From the NCBI GenBank assembly GCA_964607755.1, contig CAZSMC010000035.1, positions 1 through 42,182 of the forward strand: DNA of 42,182 nt. Reading direction: 5' to 3'. Origin of the DNA: CAZSMC01 sp964607755 (lineage in GTDB: Bacteria > Zhuqueibacterota > Zhuqueibacteria > Residuimicrobiales > Krinioviventaceae). The notes beneath the pieces are model-generated. The model saw nothing but the letters and a program-made list of their open reading frames with translations. It was not told the origin of the DNA and made no database searches. Both the position numbers and the translations under genes were made by a program. Shown here in pieces: positions 1-8,708 of this stretch (the stretch's first letter is position 1; every line of letters begins with the position of its first letter).

Positions 1-403
1 AGGGTTGTGTTCTGTTATGAAAACGAATTTGCGGCAAAGGCTGCGGATCATGAATAACGACAAAGTCATGATCTATTTTAGAAAATTTCGAATAAGAAGC
101 ATTGATTTCAAGATAGAGCTCTTTTTCCTCTTCCGTCAGCTCACCCTTTTCACCCTGTATTGTATTGTGAATTTTTTTGGTAACATGAAAAAAAGGATCA
201 CTTCCCTGAAGCACACGCCATTCTGCCCTCAAACCGATATCACACATGAGTGGAACGAGTGTTTTCAACATTTCCGCTACACCACCACCGTGATAAGTAG
301 AGTTGAGATGAAGAATCGTCCGGTTCTGCTGCTGATGTGCTTTTTCCTGGATAACCTTTACCTGGTTACCAATAATGTCTTGATAATCCTGTAAATGTCG
401 CAT
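1..403 (-). CDS. TreT-like trehalose synthase / GT4 glycosyltransferase, N-terminal part (cut by window start)
   Basis: Reading the minus strand from ATG at 403 gives 134 residues open to the window edge, so the C-terminal two thirds are missing. An SD-like AAAGGA lies just upstream of the ATG. Residues 34-46 read NSTYHGGGVAEML and are followed by a GLRAEWRVLQG stretch and an FFHVTKKIHN stretch. As I recall the family, these are hallmarks of TreT-type trehalose synthases, which make trehalose from NDP-glucose and glucose in the cytoplasm. The GGGVAE loop is the nucleotide-sugar-binding start of a GT-B fold. The gene is divergent from the secreted protein at 724. The exact substrate cannot be fixed from this fragment; another GT4 activity is possible. 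Confidence 0.8.
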   Translation of the reverse strand, partial: MRHLQDYQDIIGNQVKVIQEKAHQQQNRTILHLNSTYHGGGVAEMLKTLVPLMCDIGLRAEWRVLQGSDPFFHVTKKIHNTIQGEKGELTEEEKELYLEINASYSKFSKIDHDFVVIHDPQPLPQIRFHNRTQP

Positions 404-450
404 AGCTTATTCCTTTACGACTGGTTCTGGGTTTCAGTTGTTTTTTTGCA

Positions 451-467
451 AACAATGTGCCATTGTT
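451..467. promoter_or_regulatory. Short perfect dyad in the divergent intergenic region, possible operator
   Basis: AACAATG at 451-457 and CATTGTT at 461-467 form a perfect 7-base inverted repeat with a 3-base centre, 48-64 bases upstream of the TreT-like start codon on the minus strand. The compact symmetry resembles an operator for a dimeric repressor. No regulator gene is adjacent, so the assignment is inference. The rest of the 404-723 gap is AT-rich, and I see no RNA gene or clear sigma-70 promoter in it. Confidence 0.3.
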
Positions 468-723
468 CCAAATCAATCTGAGCGCGAATTCATTAGATTT
501 TGAAATTTACATTTTTTCGGATAGTTTTATTTTGGACATTAAGAGATGAAAGTTTGGGTTGCAACAATTTCCTGACAGATGCGTTTTACTTTTGGCTTTA
601 AAACGTGATCTGAATTGTATCCGACCGCTATGGGAAAAAGATAAAAATATTTTTTCAAAAAGTCATTTGGTTTTTCAAAAATTATTAATAAAATATAAAA
701 AGATCAATAAACAATTTAGTTTT

Positions 724-2937
724 ATGATGAAAAAATTACTGATTCTGCTGGCAGTTTTTGTATTATCCTCCTATGCCGACACAGTCCTTAATCTTGATCC
801 GGTCAAGATGTCTGACACGAACTCGAGACATTTTGTTCGCCGAACGCTTTATTCTCTCGATTTGAACACTTCGGCGCAGGATACGGCCATGTTTGTGAGA
901 AAACCAAAGGGATTGCACATCCTCAATGTTGATTCTGTGCATTCCCATGAAATGTCTCTCGTTTTTCTTGTAGATTCCGGCTTTGTTGACTTTCGGGCAC
1001 ATGATTTAGCTGTGCTGGATGAGCACAATCATAAAAAGCTTCTAGCTCGCCTGAATGTGCGTTATAACGATATCCCTCGAATCGAAGAAATTATAATCCG
1101 CAGCGGGCGCGGTGAGAGTAATGATACACTGCAATTATCTACACAAGATAAAACTTTTGCCACCATGCGCTTAACGGGAGAAGGATTTTTTGAAACCAGC
1201 CATATCGTTTTTGATGATCCTGCAATTCAAACTGTGGAGGATGCTGGTTGGCGCATTTGTAATCCTCCGCACGAGTTTCAAGTTGGCCTTGAAATTGATT
1301 CAAAAAATGTAACAGTCGGCTCGAAAACATTTCATATCAAAAACGAGTACGCCATCGAAAATTTTGGCCGCATTTTTATTCGCGGCGCTTTTGCGCCCAA
1401 AGTTTTAGGCAGAATCCCGGGATTTGTAGCTGACGGTCACATCAAACATATCACGCTTCGAGGCAAACATTTTTCTCCCGGAGTTGAAGTGACACTCTTA
1501 CCGCAACAGGGATTTGTGCATACTGAATATGTTTCGCCGGCCAAAATTAATCTAGATGTTAATTTGCCCATGCTGGAGCGCAGCAAGAGTTATCGTTTTG
1601 TGGTGCGCAATCCGGATGGCAGGGCAGATACCACATCATATTTTACCGCGCGTACTACACCGCTTTCACCGGCCAGAGCTGAGCCCATCGAGCACTCGAC
1701 TATCTTTCGCGGCAAGCGTGTATACACACTATTTACCGTTGAGACGGGTGATGGCTGGCGTCTTTCCAGCCAGAATTCTTACGAAATTACAATTGATGGA
1801 GACCGCTTTCCGGTGATCCGCGTCGTTAGCGACAGCACTTGCGAAGCGATCATAAAACTGGAAGATGAGGATACGCCATCGATTCTCAATCAACATATTT
1901 TTACTATCAACCAAATCGATCGTCCTGCCAGATGGCGTGGTGTGATTAAAAGCAAGCCATCGCCAAAAATTTATTACATGTCCGAAAACCGGGTTATTCA
2001 TCCTGTGGATACTTTGGATATCGTGCTCAAAGGCCAGCATCTGGATGATGCCATCGTTTTTATCGATGATCCTGACGTAACCTTTAATGTACAGGAGAAC
2101 CGGGGTGATCTTGTACGATTGACAGTTTGTGCTGGAAAGCATGTGAGCTTTGGTTCTTATCCTTTGGAGCTGCGCATTGATGACGTTCCGTTTCGATTTG
2201 AAAAATATAAAATCGATGTAAAGCGCTGGCAGCCGTTTCGGGAATTTGTCCGCTTTAAAGTGTCGGGCGAGAGTGAACTGCCGAAACATGAGGTTTTTAT
2301 CAAGAGCACAAACCCATATCCGATAAAAGCTAACGATGCGATACAAATCAATATTGATAAAAATAAAATAGCCAGGGACGGTGGAATTCAGAAAAGCAAA
2401 ATTTATGGCGTGTTAATGGATTCGTCCAACACAATTCGCGCACACGCTTATGATAACAAAACAGTTTTGGCTTCTCATGGTACAGATGTCATCACCTGGC
2501 GCTGGCGTATCCGCGAACGAATCCGTTCGGGAGACCGTATAGAAATCACGCTTTCGAATCCAGGTGGACTCGGCAAAATAACCAGGGTCTTTGTCGTGCA
2601 GCAGCACTGGTCTGAAAAGTTTCATGGCAGCACCTCGTTCGTGCTGGTCAAGCTGCCCTTTGGGCCGGACCAGGAAACCCAGGTTTTAAACTCTGTTGGC
2701 CTGGGAATAACGTATAAACCATATGCAAAGATGAAATTTTTAGAGCTTGATGGCTCGTTTATAATAGGTAGCCCAACATCTACAAAAAGCGGCTCTTCGG
2801 TTGATGTCGGCTTTGGGCTCAGTGCCATTTTATGGCATCATTTACAAGTTGGATTTGGCACCAATCTAACCGGACATTCGTTCAATTCATTGTATATGTT
2901 CCTGGGAACGCGGTTCAAAGTGGCATTACCGTTCTAA
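724..2937 (+). CDS. Large secreted protein with TIG-like repeats and possible C-terminal beta-barrel; function unknown
   Basis: The 737-residue protein starts at ATG 724. A longer upstream reading from a TTG at 559 is possible, but the Lys-Lys plus hydrophobic stretch after 724 is a clean signal peptide, probably cleaved after SSYA near residue 17-19. Around residues 230-310 the sequence has IPT/TIG-like features: a GFVADGHIKHITLRGKHFSPG segment, then a YRFVVRNPDG segment. A second similar unit lies near 425-510. The last ~110 residues alternate hydrophobic and polar residues and end in Phe, as outer-membrane beta-strands often do. I infer an outer-membrane or periplasmic protein. No enzymatic motif is visible, and there is no clear SD upstream. 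Function is unknown. Confidence 0.72.
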   Translation: MMKKLLILLAVFVLSSYADTVLNLDPVKMSDTNSRHFVRRTLYSLDLNTSAQDTAMFVRKPKGLHILNVDSVHSHEMSLVFLVDSGFVDFRAHDLAVLDEHNHKKLLARLNVRYNDIPRIEEIIIRSGRGESNDTLQLSTQDKTFATMRLTGEGFFETSHIVFDDPAIQTVEDAGWRICNPPHEFQVGLEIDSKNVTVGSKTFHIKNEYAIENFGRIFIRGAFAPKVLGRIPGFVADGHIKHITLRGKHFSPGVEVTLLPQQGFVHTEYVSPAKINLDVNLPMLERSKSYRFVVRNPDGRADTTSYFTARTTPLSPARAEPIEHSTIFRGKRVYTLFTVETGDGWRLSSQNSYEITIDGDRFPVIRVVSDSTCEAIIKLEDEDTPSILNQHIFTINQIDRPARWRGVIKSKPSPKIYYMSENRVIHPVDTLDIVLKGQHLDDAIVFIDDPDVTFNVQENRGDLVRLTVCAGKHVSFGSYPLELRIDDVPFRFEKYKIDVKRWQPFREFVRFKVSGESELPKHEVFIKSTNPYPIKANDAIQINIDKNKIARDGGIQKSKIYGVLMDSSNTIRAHAYDNKTVLASHGTDVITWRWRIRERIRSGDRIEITLSNPGGLGKITRVFVVQQHWSEKFHGSTSFVLVKLPFGPDQETQVLNSVGLGITYKPYAKMKFLELDGSFIIGSPTSTKSGSSVDVGFGLSAILWHHLQVGFGTNLTGHSFNSLYMFLGTRFKVALPF

Positions 2938-3041
2938 TGTCCGCACATGGTGCCTCACTGGCTTTTGCGGATATTGAATGTATTTTAGAAACATTTTATG
3001 CTTTTATGAATCTAATTATTGAAAAATGAAAGGATGACACC

Positions 3042-3938
3042 ATGGAATTAAACAACATCCTTGTTCCGAGTGATTTTTCTGAACATGCCGAACAGGCTGC
3101 TGTCCATGCAATGACCCTGGCTGCTAAATTTGATGCAAAGATTACGCTCTTCCACGTAGTTACCATATATGATGATGATCCATACAACGTTGATCAGACC
3201 TTTCCGAAAATTGATGATGTTTATAAACACCTTGAAAGCCAGGCAGATCAGTATTTCAGGAAAACCATTGAGAATTATTTAGATGAGTTCCGGGTAGAAA
3301 AAGTTATCCAGCGCGGCTTTTCACCGTATGAGGAAATATTTTCGTATGTCGAAGAAAACGATGTTGACATGATTGCGATGGGAACGCACGGCCGCAAACC
3401 ATTAGCGAGATTTTTTTTGGGCTCGGTAACGGAAAAAGTTGTCCATCATGCGCCGTGTCCGGTGCTGAGTACACGAATCACAGATCAGAAAATCAAAAAG
3501 ATCGAGCCTTATAAACGGATTGTCGTACCGATCGATTTTTCAGAACAAAGCAAGGCGGCGCTAAATCTGGCAAAACAGTTGCTGTTTGACAAGGAAAAAG
3601 GCCAACTGGAACTTATCCATGTGATTGAAGACATTGTCCATCCGGCTTATTATTCATCCGAGGCAAATTCCTTGTTTGATTTCATGCCGGATATCCGGGA
3701 AAAATCCGAGGAAAGCATCAAAAAAATGGCAAAAGAAGAAACTCAGGGTCTCAATGCTAACATAGTCATTGAAGAAGGTCGAATTTCAAAAAGAGTCCTG
3801 GAATATGCGGACAGCACACAGGCTGATTTGATCGTGATGGGTACACATGGTTTGAATGCTCTGGAGCAATTGTTTATAGGAAGTGTAGCCAATCAGGTCA
3901 TTCGTAAAGCGTCTTGTCCTGTGGTTACTGTAAAATGA
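3042..3938 (+). CDS. Tandem-domain universal stress protein (UspA family)
   Basis: The 298-residue cytoplasmic protein consists of two UspA domains (about 1-145 and 155-298). Each carries the ATP-binding G-x2-G-x9-G-S motif. The first uses G114, G117, G127 and S128 in MGTHGRKPLARFFLGS. The second is near the C-terminus in MGTHGLNALEQLFIGS, followed by the typical ASCPVVTV end. ATG at 3042 follows a GAAAGGATG ribosome site. Such proteins bind ATP or AMP and help cells endure starvation, oxidants or anoxia. The next gene begins 14 bases downstream, so the two are probably co-transcribed. The family is certain; the stress that induces it is not. Confidence 0.93.
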   Translation: MELNNILVPSDFSEHAEQAAVHAMTLAAKFDAKITLFHVVTIYDDDPYNVDQTFPKIDDVYKHLESQADQYFRKTIENYLDEFRVEKVIQRGFSPYEEIFSYVEENDVDMIAMGTHGRKPLARFFLGSVTEKVVHHAPCPVLSTRITDQKIKKIEPYKRIVVPIDFSEQSKAALNLAKQLLFDKEKGQLELIHVIEDIVHPAYYSSEANSLFDFMPDIREKSEESIKKMAKEETQGLNANIVIEEGRISKRVLEYADSTQADLIVMGTHGLNALEQLFIGSVANQVIRKASCPVVTVK

Positions 3939-3952
3939 GGAAAGAATAATTT

Positions 3953-4189
3953 ATGGCGTGCTGTGAAGAAATTGCAAAACGTTTATGCGAAGAGCTCAGC
4001 GAAGATATTGACTCTGAAATCTGCGAAGAGATGCGCAAACATCTTCAAGAATGCGAAGACTGCCGAAATGAAGTGCAAAGCGTTCGGGATACGGTGCATC
4101 TGTTTCAATGCATGAAAGGAAAACCCATACCAAAGGATATTCATGAACGGTTGATCACAATCTTGAATCTACAGAGTGAAAGGGTTTAA
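3953..4189 (+). CDS. Small zinc-finger anti-sigma-like protein (zf-HC2 type)
   Basis: This 78-residue protein has Cys3-Cys4 near the N-terminus and an H30-x3-C34-x2-C37 motif (HLQECEDC). That is the layout of ZAS-type anti-sigma factors such as RsrA. It has no membrane segment and no long C-terminal domain, so it is a soluble minimal version. No sigma factor gene is next to it, unlike classic sigma/anti-sigma pairs. The cotranscribed neighbour is the UspA protein 14 bases upstream, and lexA follows about 70 bases downstream. I infer a zinc-binding, possibly redox-responsive regulator. The partner is unknown and a true anti-sigma role is unproven. Confidence 0.7.
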   Translation: MACCEEIAKRLCEELSEDIDSEICEEMRKHLQECEDCRNEVQSVRDTVHLFQCMKGKPIPKDIHERLITILNLQSERV

Positions 4190-4199
4190 ATTTAGAGCG

Positions 4200-4228
4200 A
4201 TATGTTCCAGATTGGGGGAAGAACATAT
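4200..4228. promoter_or_regulatory. Inverted repeat upstream of lexA, candidate LexA operator
   Basis: ATATGTTC at 4200-4207 and GAACATAT at 4221-4228 are perfect 8-base inverted arms separated by 13 bases, 31 bases before the lexA start codon. LexA usually represses its own gene, so a dyad here is a natural operator candidate. The arms contain GTTC and GAAC, but in the opposite orientation and with wider spacing than the Gram-positive GAAC-N4-GTTC box. It could instead be a transcript hairpin after the upstream gene, although no T-run follows it. Confidence 0.4.
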
Positions 4229-4258
4229 TACCACTTGAATTGACAAGAGGGAGTTCGC

Positions 4259-4879
4259 ATGCAAGAATTGACGCGTCGGCAACAAGAAGTGTTGGAAATT
4301 ATTATTCGGTTTATTCGCCAACATGAATACCCGCCGACATTGAAAGAACTGTCCGATGCTTTGGGGGCTTCATCGAGAAACACGGCTGTCAAGTATTTGA
4401 CTGTGCTGGCGAAAAAAGGCTACATCGAGTGGCAACGAAACAAGGCTCGCGGTTTGCGAATTATCGAATCTCGCGGTTTAATGGATAACGCAGCAGAAAA
4501 GAGCCTTCCGCTTATTGGCGCTGTCACTGCGGGAACACCTATGCTGGCAGAAGAAAATGTCGAGCGTTATGTTCCGGTTCCCGGCTACCTGGTCAAGTCT
4601 CGCAGTGATCATTTTCTTTTGCGGGTGCAAGGGGAAAGCATGAACCATGCTGGCATTTTGAATGACGACCTTGTCGTTGTGCATTCGCAAAGCCGGGCGA
4701 ACGCCGGGGATATCATCGTCGCTCTTATCAATGGTGATGCGACCGTAAAACGGTTGAGTATGCACAACAGCCAATTTTACCTCAAAGCGGAGAACCCGGA
4801 ATTTCCGGATATTTATCCGCAGGAAGAATGGACAATTCAGGGCAAAGTTGTTGCCTTGCTTAGAGAATCGGTTCAATAA
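4259..4879 (+). CDS. lexA: LexA repressor, SOS regulator and self-cleaving protease
   Basis: The 206-residue protein has the full LexA layout. Residues 1-70 are the winged helix (LTRRQQEVLEIIIRFI, then YPPTLKELSDALG). A91-G92 in VTAGTP is the cleavage bond. S127 in GESM and K164 in DATVKRL form the Ser-Lys dyad. The length matches the family (about 200). ATG 4259 is preceded by AAGAGGGA. In the SOS response RecA filaments trigger self-cleavage, which frees DNA-repair genes. No other SOS gene is nearby; uxaC follows after 18 bases but is unlikely to be an SOS gene. LexA is generally absent from typical Bacteroidota, which bears on the host lineage. Confidence 0.96.
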   Translation: MQELTRRQQEVLEIIIRFIRQHEYPPTLKELSDALGASSRNTAVKYLTVLAKKGYIEWQRNKARGLRIIESRGLMDNAAEKSLPLIGAVTAGTPMLAEENVERYVPVPGYLVKSRSDHFLLRVQGESMNHAGILNDDLVVVHSQSRANAGDIIVALINGDATVKRLSMHNSQFYLKAENPEFPDIYPQEEWTIQGKVVALLRESVQ

Positions 4880-4897
4880 ATTTTTAAGGGTATTTTT

Positions 4898-6319
4898 ATG
4901 TCTAAAGAAAAAGCACTTGAACTGCATCAAGATCGATATTTCAGTTCCAATCCTGAAGAGCGAAAAATTGCCACAGAGCTGTACAAACTGGTTAAAGATA
5001 CTCCGCTATTGTGTCCGCACGGTCACGTTAATCCGCGACTGTTTGCTTTGAATGAACCCTTTCCGGATCCGGCAGAGTTGCTGGTTATCCCGGATCATTA
5101 TCTGTTCCGAATGTTGTATTCTCAGGGTGTGCCGCTTGAAAAACTGGGAATTCCCCGCATAGACGGAGGAGAGACTGAACAGGATCACCGTAAAATCTGG
5201 CAATTAGTCGCTGATTATTTTTATCTGTTCCGGGGCACGCCTACCGGCAACTGGCTCAAGCAGGAGATGGTCGAGGTGCTGGGCGTGCGCAAACGACTTA
5301 CCAGCGAAACAGCAATGGAGATATACGATCAGATCAGTGAGACGCTCTCTAAACCGGAAAATTTGCCGCGCGCCATGTTCGAGCGCTTTAACATTGAAGT
5401 CTTGAGCACCACTGATTCGCCGATAGACACACTTGAATATCATAAGCAAATCCGGGACAGCGACTGGAACGGGCGCATTATTCCCGCTTTTCGTCCTGAC
5501 AATGTGACGAATTTTCTCACTCGCGGCTGGAGTAAAAATATTGAAAAGCTCAGCGAGGTCAGCGGTATCGATTGTTCTACGTATCATGGATTTATTCAGG
5601 CGATGCAGCAACGGCGGAGTTTTTTTAAAAAAATGGGAGCGACTTCTACTGACCAGGGTGTACTCTCTCCGCATGCTGAAGATTTGGGAGAGAATACAGC
5701 TTCCAAACTTTATCAAAGGGCGCTTCACGGCAAAGCCACAGCAGAGGATGCTGCCCGCTTTACTGCGCATATGATTATGAAAATGGCGGAAATGAGCATT
5801 GAAGACGGCCTGGTTATGCAAATTCATCCCGGTGTGCTGCGAAACCATAATCCTGCGGTCTATGATACTTTTGGCCTGGATAAAGGCGCTGATATTCCGG
5901 TTGCCACCGATTTTGTTCATGATCTGAAACCGCTGCTAAACAAATACGGAAATGACCCGGATTTCACACTTGTCGTCTTTACACTTGACGAAACCACGTA
6001 TTCACGTGAACTGGCACCTCTGGCCGGTCATTATCCGGCTATGAAGCTGGGACCGGCATGGTGGTTCAACGACAGCCGCGAAGGCATGCTGCGGTATCGG
6101 CGCACTATAACCGAAACTGCCGGATTTTACAACACAGTCGGGTTTATCGATGATACCCGGGCTTTTCCGTCTATCCCGGCGCGGCATGATGTGGCGCGAC
6201 GTATAGACGCACGCTACCTGGCTGAACTGGTCGCTGAGCACGTGCTGGATATGGACGAAGCAAAAGAGGTTATTGTGGATTTGGCGTACAATCTGTCAAA
6301 GTCCGGCTATAAATTATAA
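4898..6319 (+). CDS. uxaC: Glucuronate isomerase (uronate isomerase)
   Basis: The 473-residue protein is of normal family length and has the metal-site motif H41-G-H43 in LCPHGHVNP. Downstream are typical UxaC stretches such as LSTTDSPIDTLEYH and the C-terminal GPAWWFNDSREGMLRYR. UxaC converts D-glucuronate to D-fructuronate or D-galacturonate to D-tagaturonate, the first cytoplasmic step of uronic-acid catabolism from pectin, xylan side chains or alginate-like polymers. AAGGG lies about 10 bases before ATG 4898. The other uronate genes (uxaB, uxuA, kdgK) are not in the window, so it stands apart from a uronate operon. The GH3 glucosidase downstream is a loose carbohydrate link. Confidence 0.95.
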   Translation: MSKEKALELHQDRYFSSNPEERKIATELYKLVKDTPLLCPHGHVNPRLFALNEPFPDPAELLVIPDHYLFRMLYSQGVPLEKLGIPRIDGGETEQDHRKIWQLVADYFYLFRGTPTGNWLKQEMVEVLGVRKRLTSETAMEIYDQISETLSKPENLPRAMFERFNIEVLSTTDSPIDTLEYHKQIRDSDWNGRIIPAFRPDNVTNFLTRGWSKNIEKLSEVSGIDCSTYHGFIQAMQQRRSFFKKMGATSTDQGVLSPHAEDLGENTASKLYQRALHGKATAEDAARFTAHMIMKMAEMSIEDGLVMQIHPGVLRNHNPAVYDTFGLDKGADIPVATDFVHDLKPLLNKYGNDPDFTLVVFTLDETTYSRELAPLAGHYPAMKLGPAWWFNDSREGMLRYRRTITETAGFYNTVGFIDDTRAFPSIPARHDVARRIDARYLAELVAEHVLDMDEAKEVIVDLAYNLSKSGYKL

Positions 6320-6444
6320 TGGCAAAAATCACAGACGAGAAATTCTTGTTCATTTTTTTCCGTGTATACATCAATTTAAATAAAATGTAGTATTCATCTC
6401 TAACGATCTTTATTAAAAGTGAACAAAACCGAAAGGAGTGGCAG

Positions 6445-8670
6445 ATGAAAAGTTTTACCGCTTTTTTTACTATCCTGTTTCTGGTTTCGTCGGTTTTTGC
6501 AGTGCCAACCGATGAAGAGATCGAAAAAAAAGTAAACGAATTGTTATCAAAAATGACGTTGGCCGAAAAGATTGGCCAGATGTGTCAACGAAATCTATGG
6601 TCTCCACAAATTTCGGATCAGCTCGCCAATGATCTGAAAAACGGCCAGGTGGGCTCTTTTCTCAATGCCGGCGATCTGGATATGAAAAACAGACTGCAAA
6701 AAATTGCTGTGGAAGAATCACGGCTTGGTATTCCGCTCATCTATGGCCGGGATGTTATTCACGGTTATCAAACGGTTCTGCCGATTCCAGTCGGCCAATC
6801 GTGTTCCTGGAATCCTGAACTCATTGAAAAAGGCGCCCGAATGGCTGCTGAAGAAGCCTCGGCAAACGGCGTACACTGGACATTTGCCCCAATGATCGAT
6901 ATTACCCGCGATCCGCGCTGGGGACGTATCGCCGAAACCTGGGGGGAAGACCCCTATCTGACAAGCGGATTTGCCAAAGCTATGGTTCGGGGCTTCCAGG
7001 GTGAAGACCTGAGTGCAGAAAACAGTCTTGCTGCATGCGCCAAACATTACGTCGGTTATGGCGACGCTGTCGGCGGCCGCGATTACAATTCCACTTTTAT
7101 TCCAGAGATCCAATTGCGTAACATTTTTCTGCCGCCTTTTCATGCTGCTGTAGACCAGGGCGTTGCTACGCTTATGAGCGCTTTTAATGAAATTAACGGC
7201 ATTCCGGCAACTGGCAATAAATTTACCCTGTCAAACATCCTTCGCGGCGAATGGGGATTTGACGGCTATGTTGTCAGCGACTGGTCCTCTATGACAGAAA
7301 TGATTGCGCACGGTTTCTGCAAAGATGAAAAAGATGTTGCAGAAAAATCAATCAATGCCGGCATTGATATGGAGATGGTTAGCGAAGCCTACCGGGACAA
7401 CCTAAAAACACTGGTAAAAGAAGGTGTGGTTTCAGAAAAGTTGATCGACAAACGTGTAGGTAATATTCTGCGAATCAAATTACGAAAGGGCTTGTTCGAT
7501 CATCCGTATACCAGTGACGAGCGCCAGCCGGTGATTTTGAGCGACGAACATTTACAGATCGCCAAAGATGTGGCATTGCAAAGCATTGTTATGCTCAAAA
7601 ATGAAGGTACATTGCCGCTCTCTGATGATCAAACAGTAGCCGTTATCGGCCCCCTCGCCAATGCGCCGGTAGATCAAATGGGAACCTGGAGCATGGACGG
7701 AAAGGCTGAAGCTGTGGTTACGCCTTTGGTGGCATTTCGCGACATGCTCGGACAAGATCAGGTAAACTATGCTGCCGGTTTGGAGAGCAGCCGCGACACC
7801 TCTGAAGAGGGCTTTGATGCCGCTGTTATCGCGGCGAATAAATCCGACGCTGTGGTTTTATTTTTAGGTGAAGAGCAAATTCTGTCCGGCGAAGCCAAGT
7901 GCCGGGCTTTTCTCGATCTGCCAGGTGCCCAGGAAGCTTTGGTTAAAGTGATCACCGAACTGAACAAGCCGGTTGTGGCTGTGATTATGGCTGGCCGTCC
8001 GCTCACTTTTCCAAACATTGAAAAACACCTTGACGCCATTTTGTACGCATGGCATCCTGGCACAATGGGAGGCCCGGCCATAGCCGATCTCGTTTTTGGC
8101 AATGCATCGCCTTCCGGCAAATTGACGACAACATTTCCGCGCACAGTCGGACAGGTGCCGATTTACTATGCACACAAAAACACAGGACGTCCTCCGCAGC
8201 CTCGTGATACGGCTGTCCCTCTGGGCACACCTCTCGATCCTCAGGGCTTTACCTCCAAATACCTTGACGTGGATATAACGCCCAGATTCCCGTTCGGATT
8301 TGGCCTCTCTTATGCATCATTTGACTATAAAAACCTAAAAGTGTCACCGGACTGGATGAGCAAAGATGGCGTTATTACTGTTTCTGCGGACATCACCAAC
8401 ACGGGTCAGGTACAAGCAACCGAAGTTGCACAGCTTTACATTCGCGATCTGGTTGGCAGCGCAACCCGTCCGGTAAAAGAATTAAAAGGTTTTACTCGAG
8501 CTACTCTCGATCCTGGCGAAACAAAAACGGTTTCTTTTCAATTAAACGCAAAGGATTGCGGATTTTACGGACCTGAAAATAAATTTATCGTGGAACAAGG
8601 TGATTTCAAAGTGTGGATAGGATGGGATTCTGCTCACGGTCTGGAAGGTGAATTTAAAATTACCGAATAG
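6445..8670 (+). CDS. bglX: Secreted GH3 beta-glucosidase (BglX-like)
   Basis: The 741-residue protein has a signal peptide (cleavage likely after A19 in SSVFA). The N-terminal GH3 barrel holds the nucleophile D279 in GYVVSDW and the KHYVGYG and RDPRWGR substrate-site motifs. The second GH3 domain carries E483 in the SGEAKCR loop, the likely acid/base residue by analogy with BglX. A fibronectin-III-like domain occupies about 630-735. Length and order match periplasmic BglX. It would release glucose from beta-glucosides or cello-oligosaccharides outside the cytoplasm. AAAGGAG precedes ATG 6445. A strong intrinsic terminator follows directly, so this gene ends its transcription unit. Confidence 0.94.
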   Translation: MKSFTAFFTILFLVSSVFAVPTDEEIEKKVNELLSKMTLAEKIGQMCQRNLWSPQISDQLANDLKNGQVGSFLNAGDLDMKNRLQKIAVEESRLGIPLIYGRDVIHGYQTVLPIPVGQSCSWNPELIEKGARMAAEEASANGVHWTFAPMIDITRDPRWGRIAETWGEDPYLTSGFAKAMVRGFQGEDLSAENSLAACAKHYVGYGDAVGGRDYNSTFIPEIQLRNIFLPPFHAAVDQGVATLMSAFNEINGIPATGNKFTLSNILRGEWGFDGYVVSDWSSMTEMIAHGFCKDEKDVAEKSINAGIDMEMVSEAYRDNLKTLVKEGVVSEKLIDKRVGNILRIKLRKGLFDHPYTSDERQPVILSDEHLQIAKDVALQSIVMLKNEGTLPLSDDQTVAVIGPLANAPVDQMGTWSMDGKAEAVVTPLVAFRDMLGQDQVNYAAGLESSRDTSEEGFDAAVIAANKSDAVVLFLGEEQILSGEAKCRAFLDLPGAQEALVKVITELNKPVVAVIMAGRPLTFPNIEKHLDAILYAWHPGTMGGPAIADLVFGNASPSGKLTTTFPRTVGQVPIYYAHKNTGRPPQPRDTAVPLGTPLDPQGFTSKYLDVDITPRFPFGFGLSYASFDYKNLKVSPDWMSKDGVITVSADITNTGQVQATEVAQLYIRDLVGSATRPVKELKGFTRATLDPGETKTVSFQLNAKDCGFYGPENKFIVEQGDFKVWIGWDSAHGLEGEFKITE

Positions 8671-8680
8671 CGCTGACGTA

Positions 8681-8708
8681 CCGGGGAGTTTCAGCTCCCC
8701 GGTTTTTT
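8681..8708 (+). terminator. Intrinsic terminator after the GH3 gene
   Basis: CCGGGGAG at 8681-8688 pairs perfectly with CTCCCCGG at 8695-8702 across a 6-base loop, and a T-run follows at 8703-8708. It closes the plus-strand unit and lies between the convergent ends of the GH3 and histidine kinase genes. On the minus strand the hairpin lacks a T-run, so it is probably one-directional. Its T-run overlaps the kinase stop codon. Confidence 0.92.

Noticed and set aside
5..394. Plus-strand open frame of 129 codons at the window start
   Set aside because: The opposite strand encodes the convincing TreT-like N-terminus with a ribosome site; the plus frame has no family signature.
1729..2346. 205-codon minus-strand open frame inside the secreted protein gene
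   Set aside because: It is antisense to a continuous gene with a signal peptide, lacks a ribosome site, and has no recognisable motif.
2937..2974. Possible hairpin after the secreted protein gene (ATGTCCGCA with TGCGGATAT)
   Set aside because: It needs a G-U pair and a 20-base loop and lacks a T-run; not convincing as a terminator.
5204..5920. 238-codon minus-strand open frame inside uxaC
   Set aside because: uxaC is certain on the other strand; the antisense frame is a codon-bias shadow.
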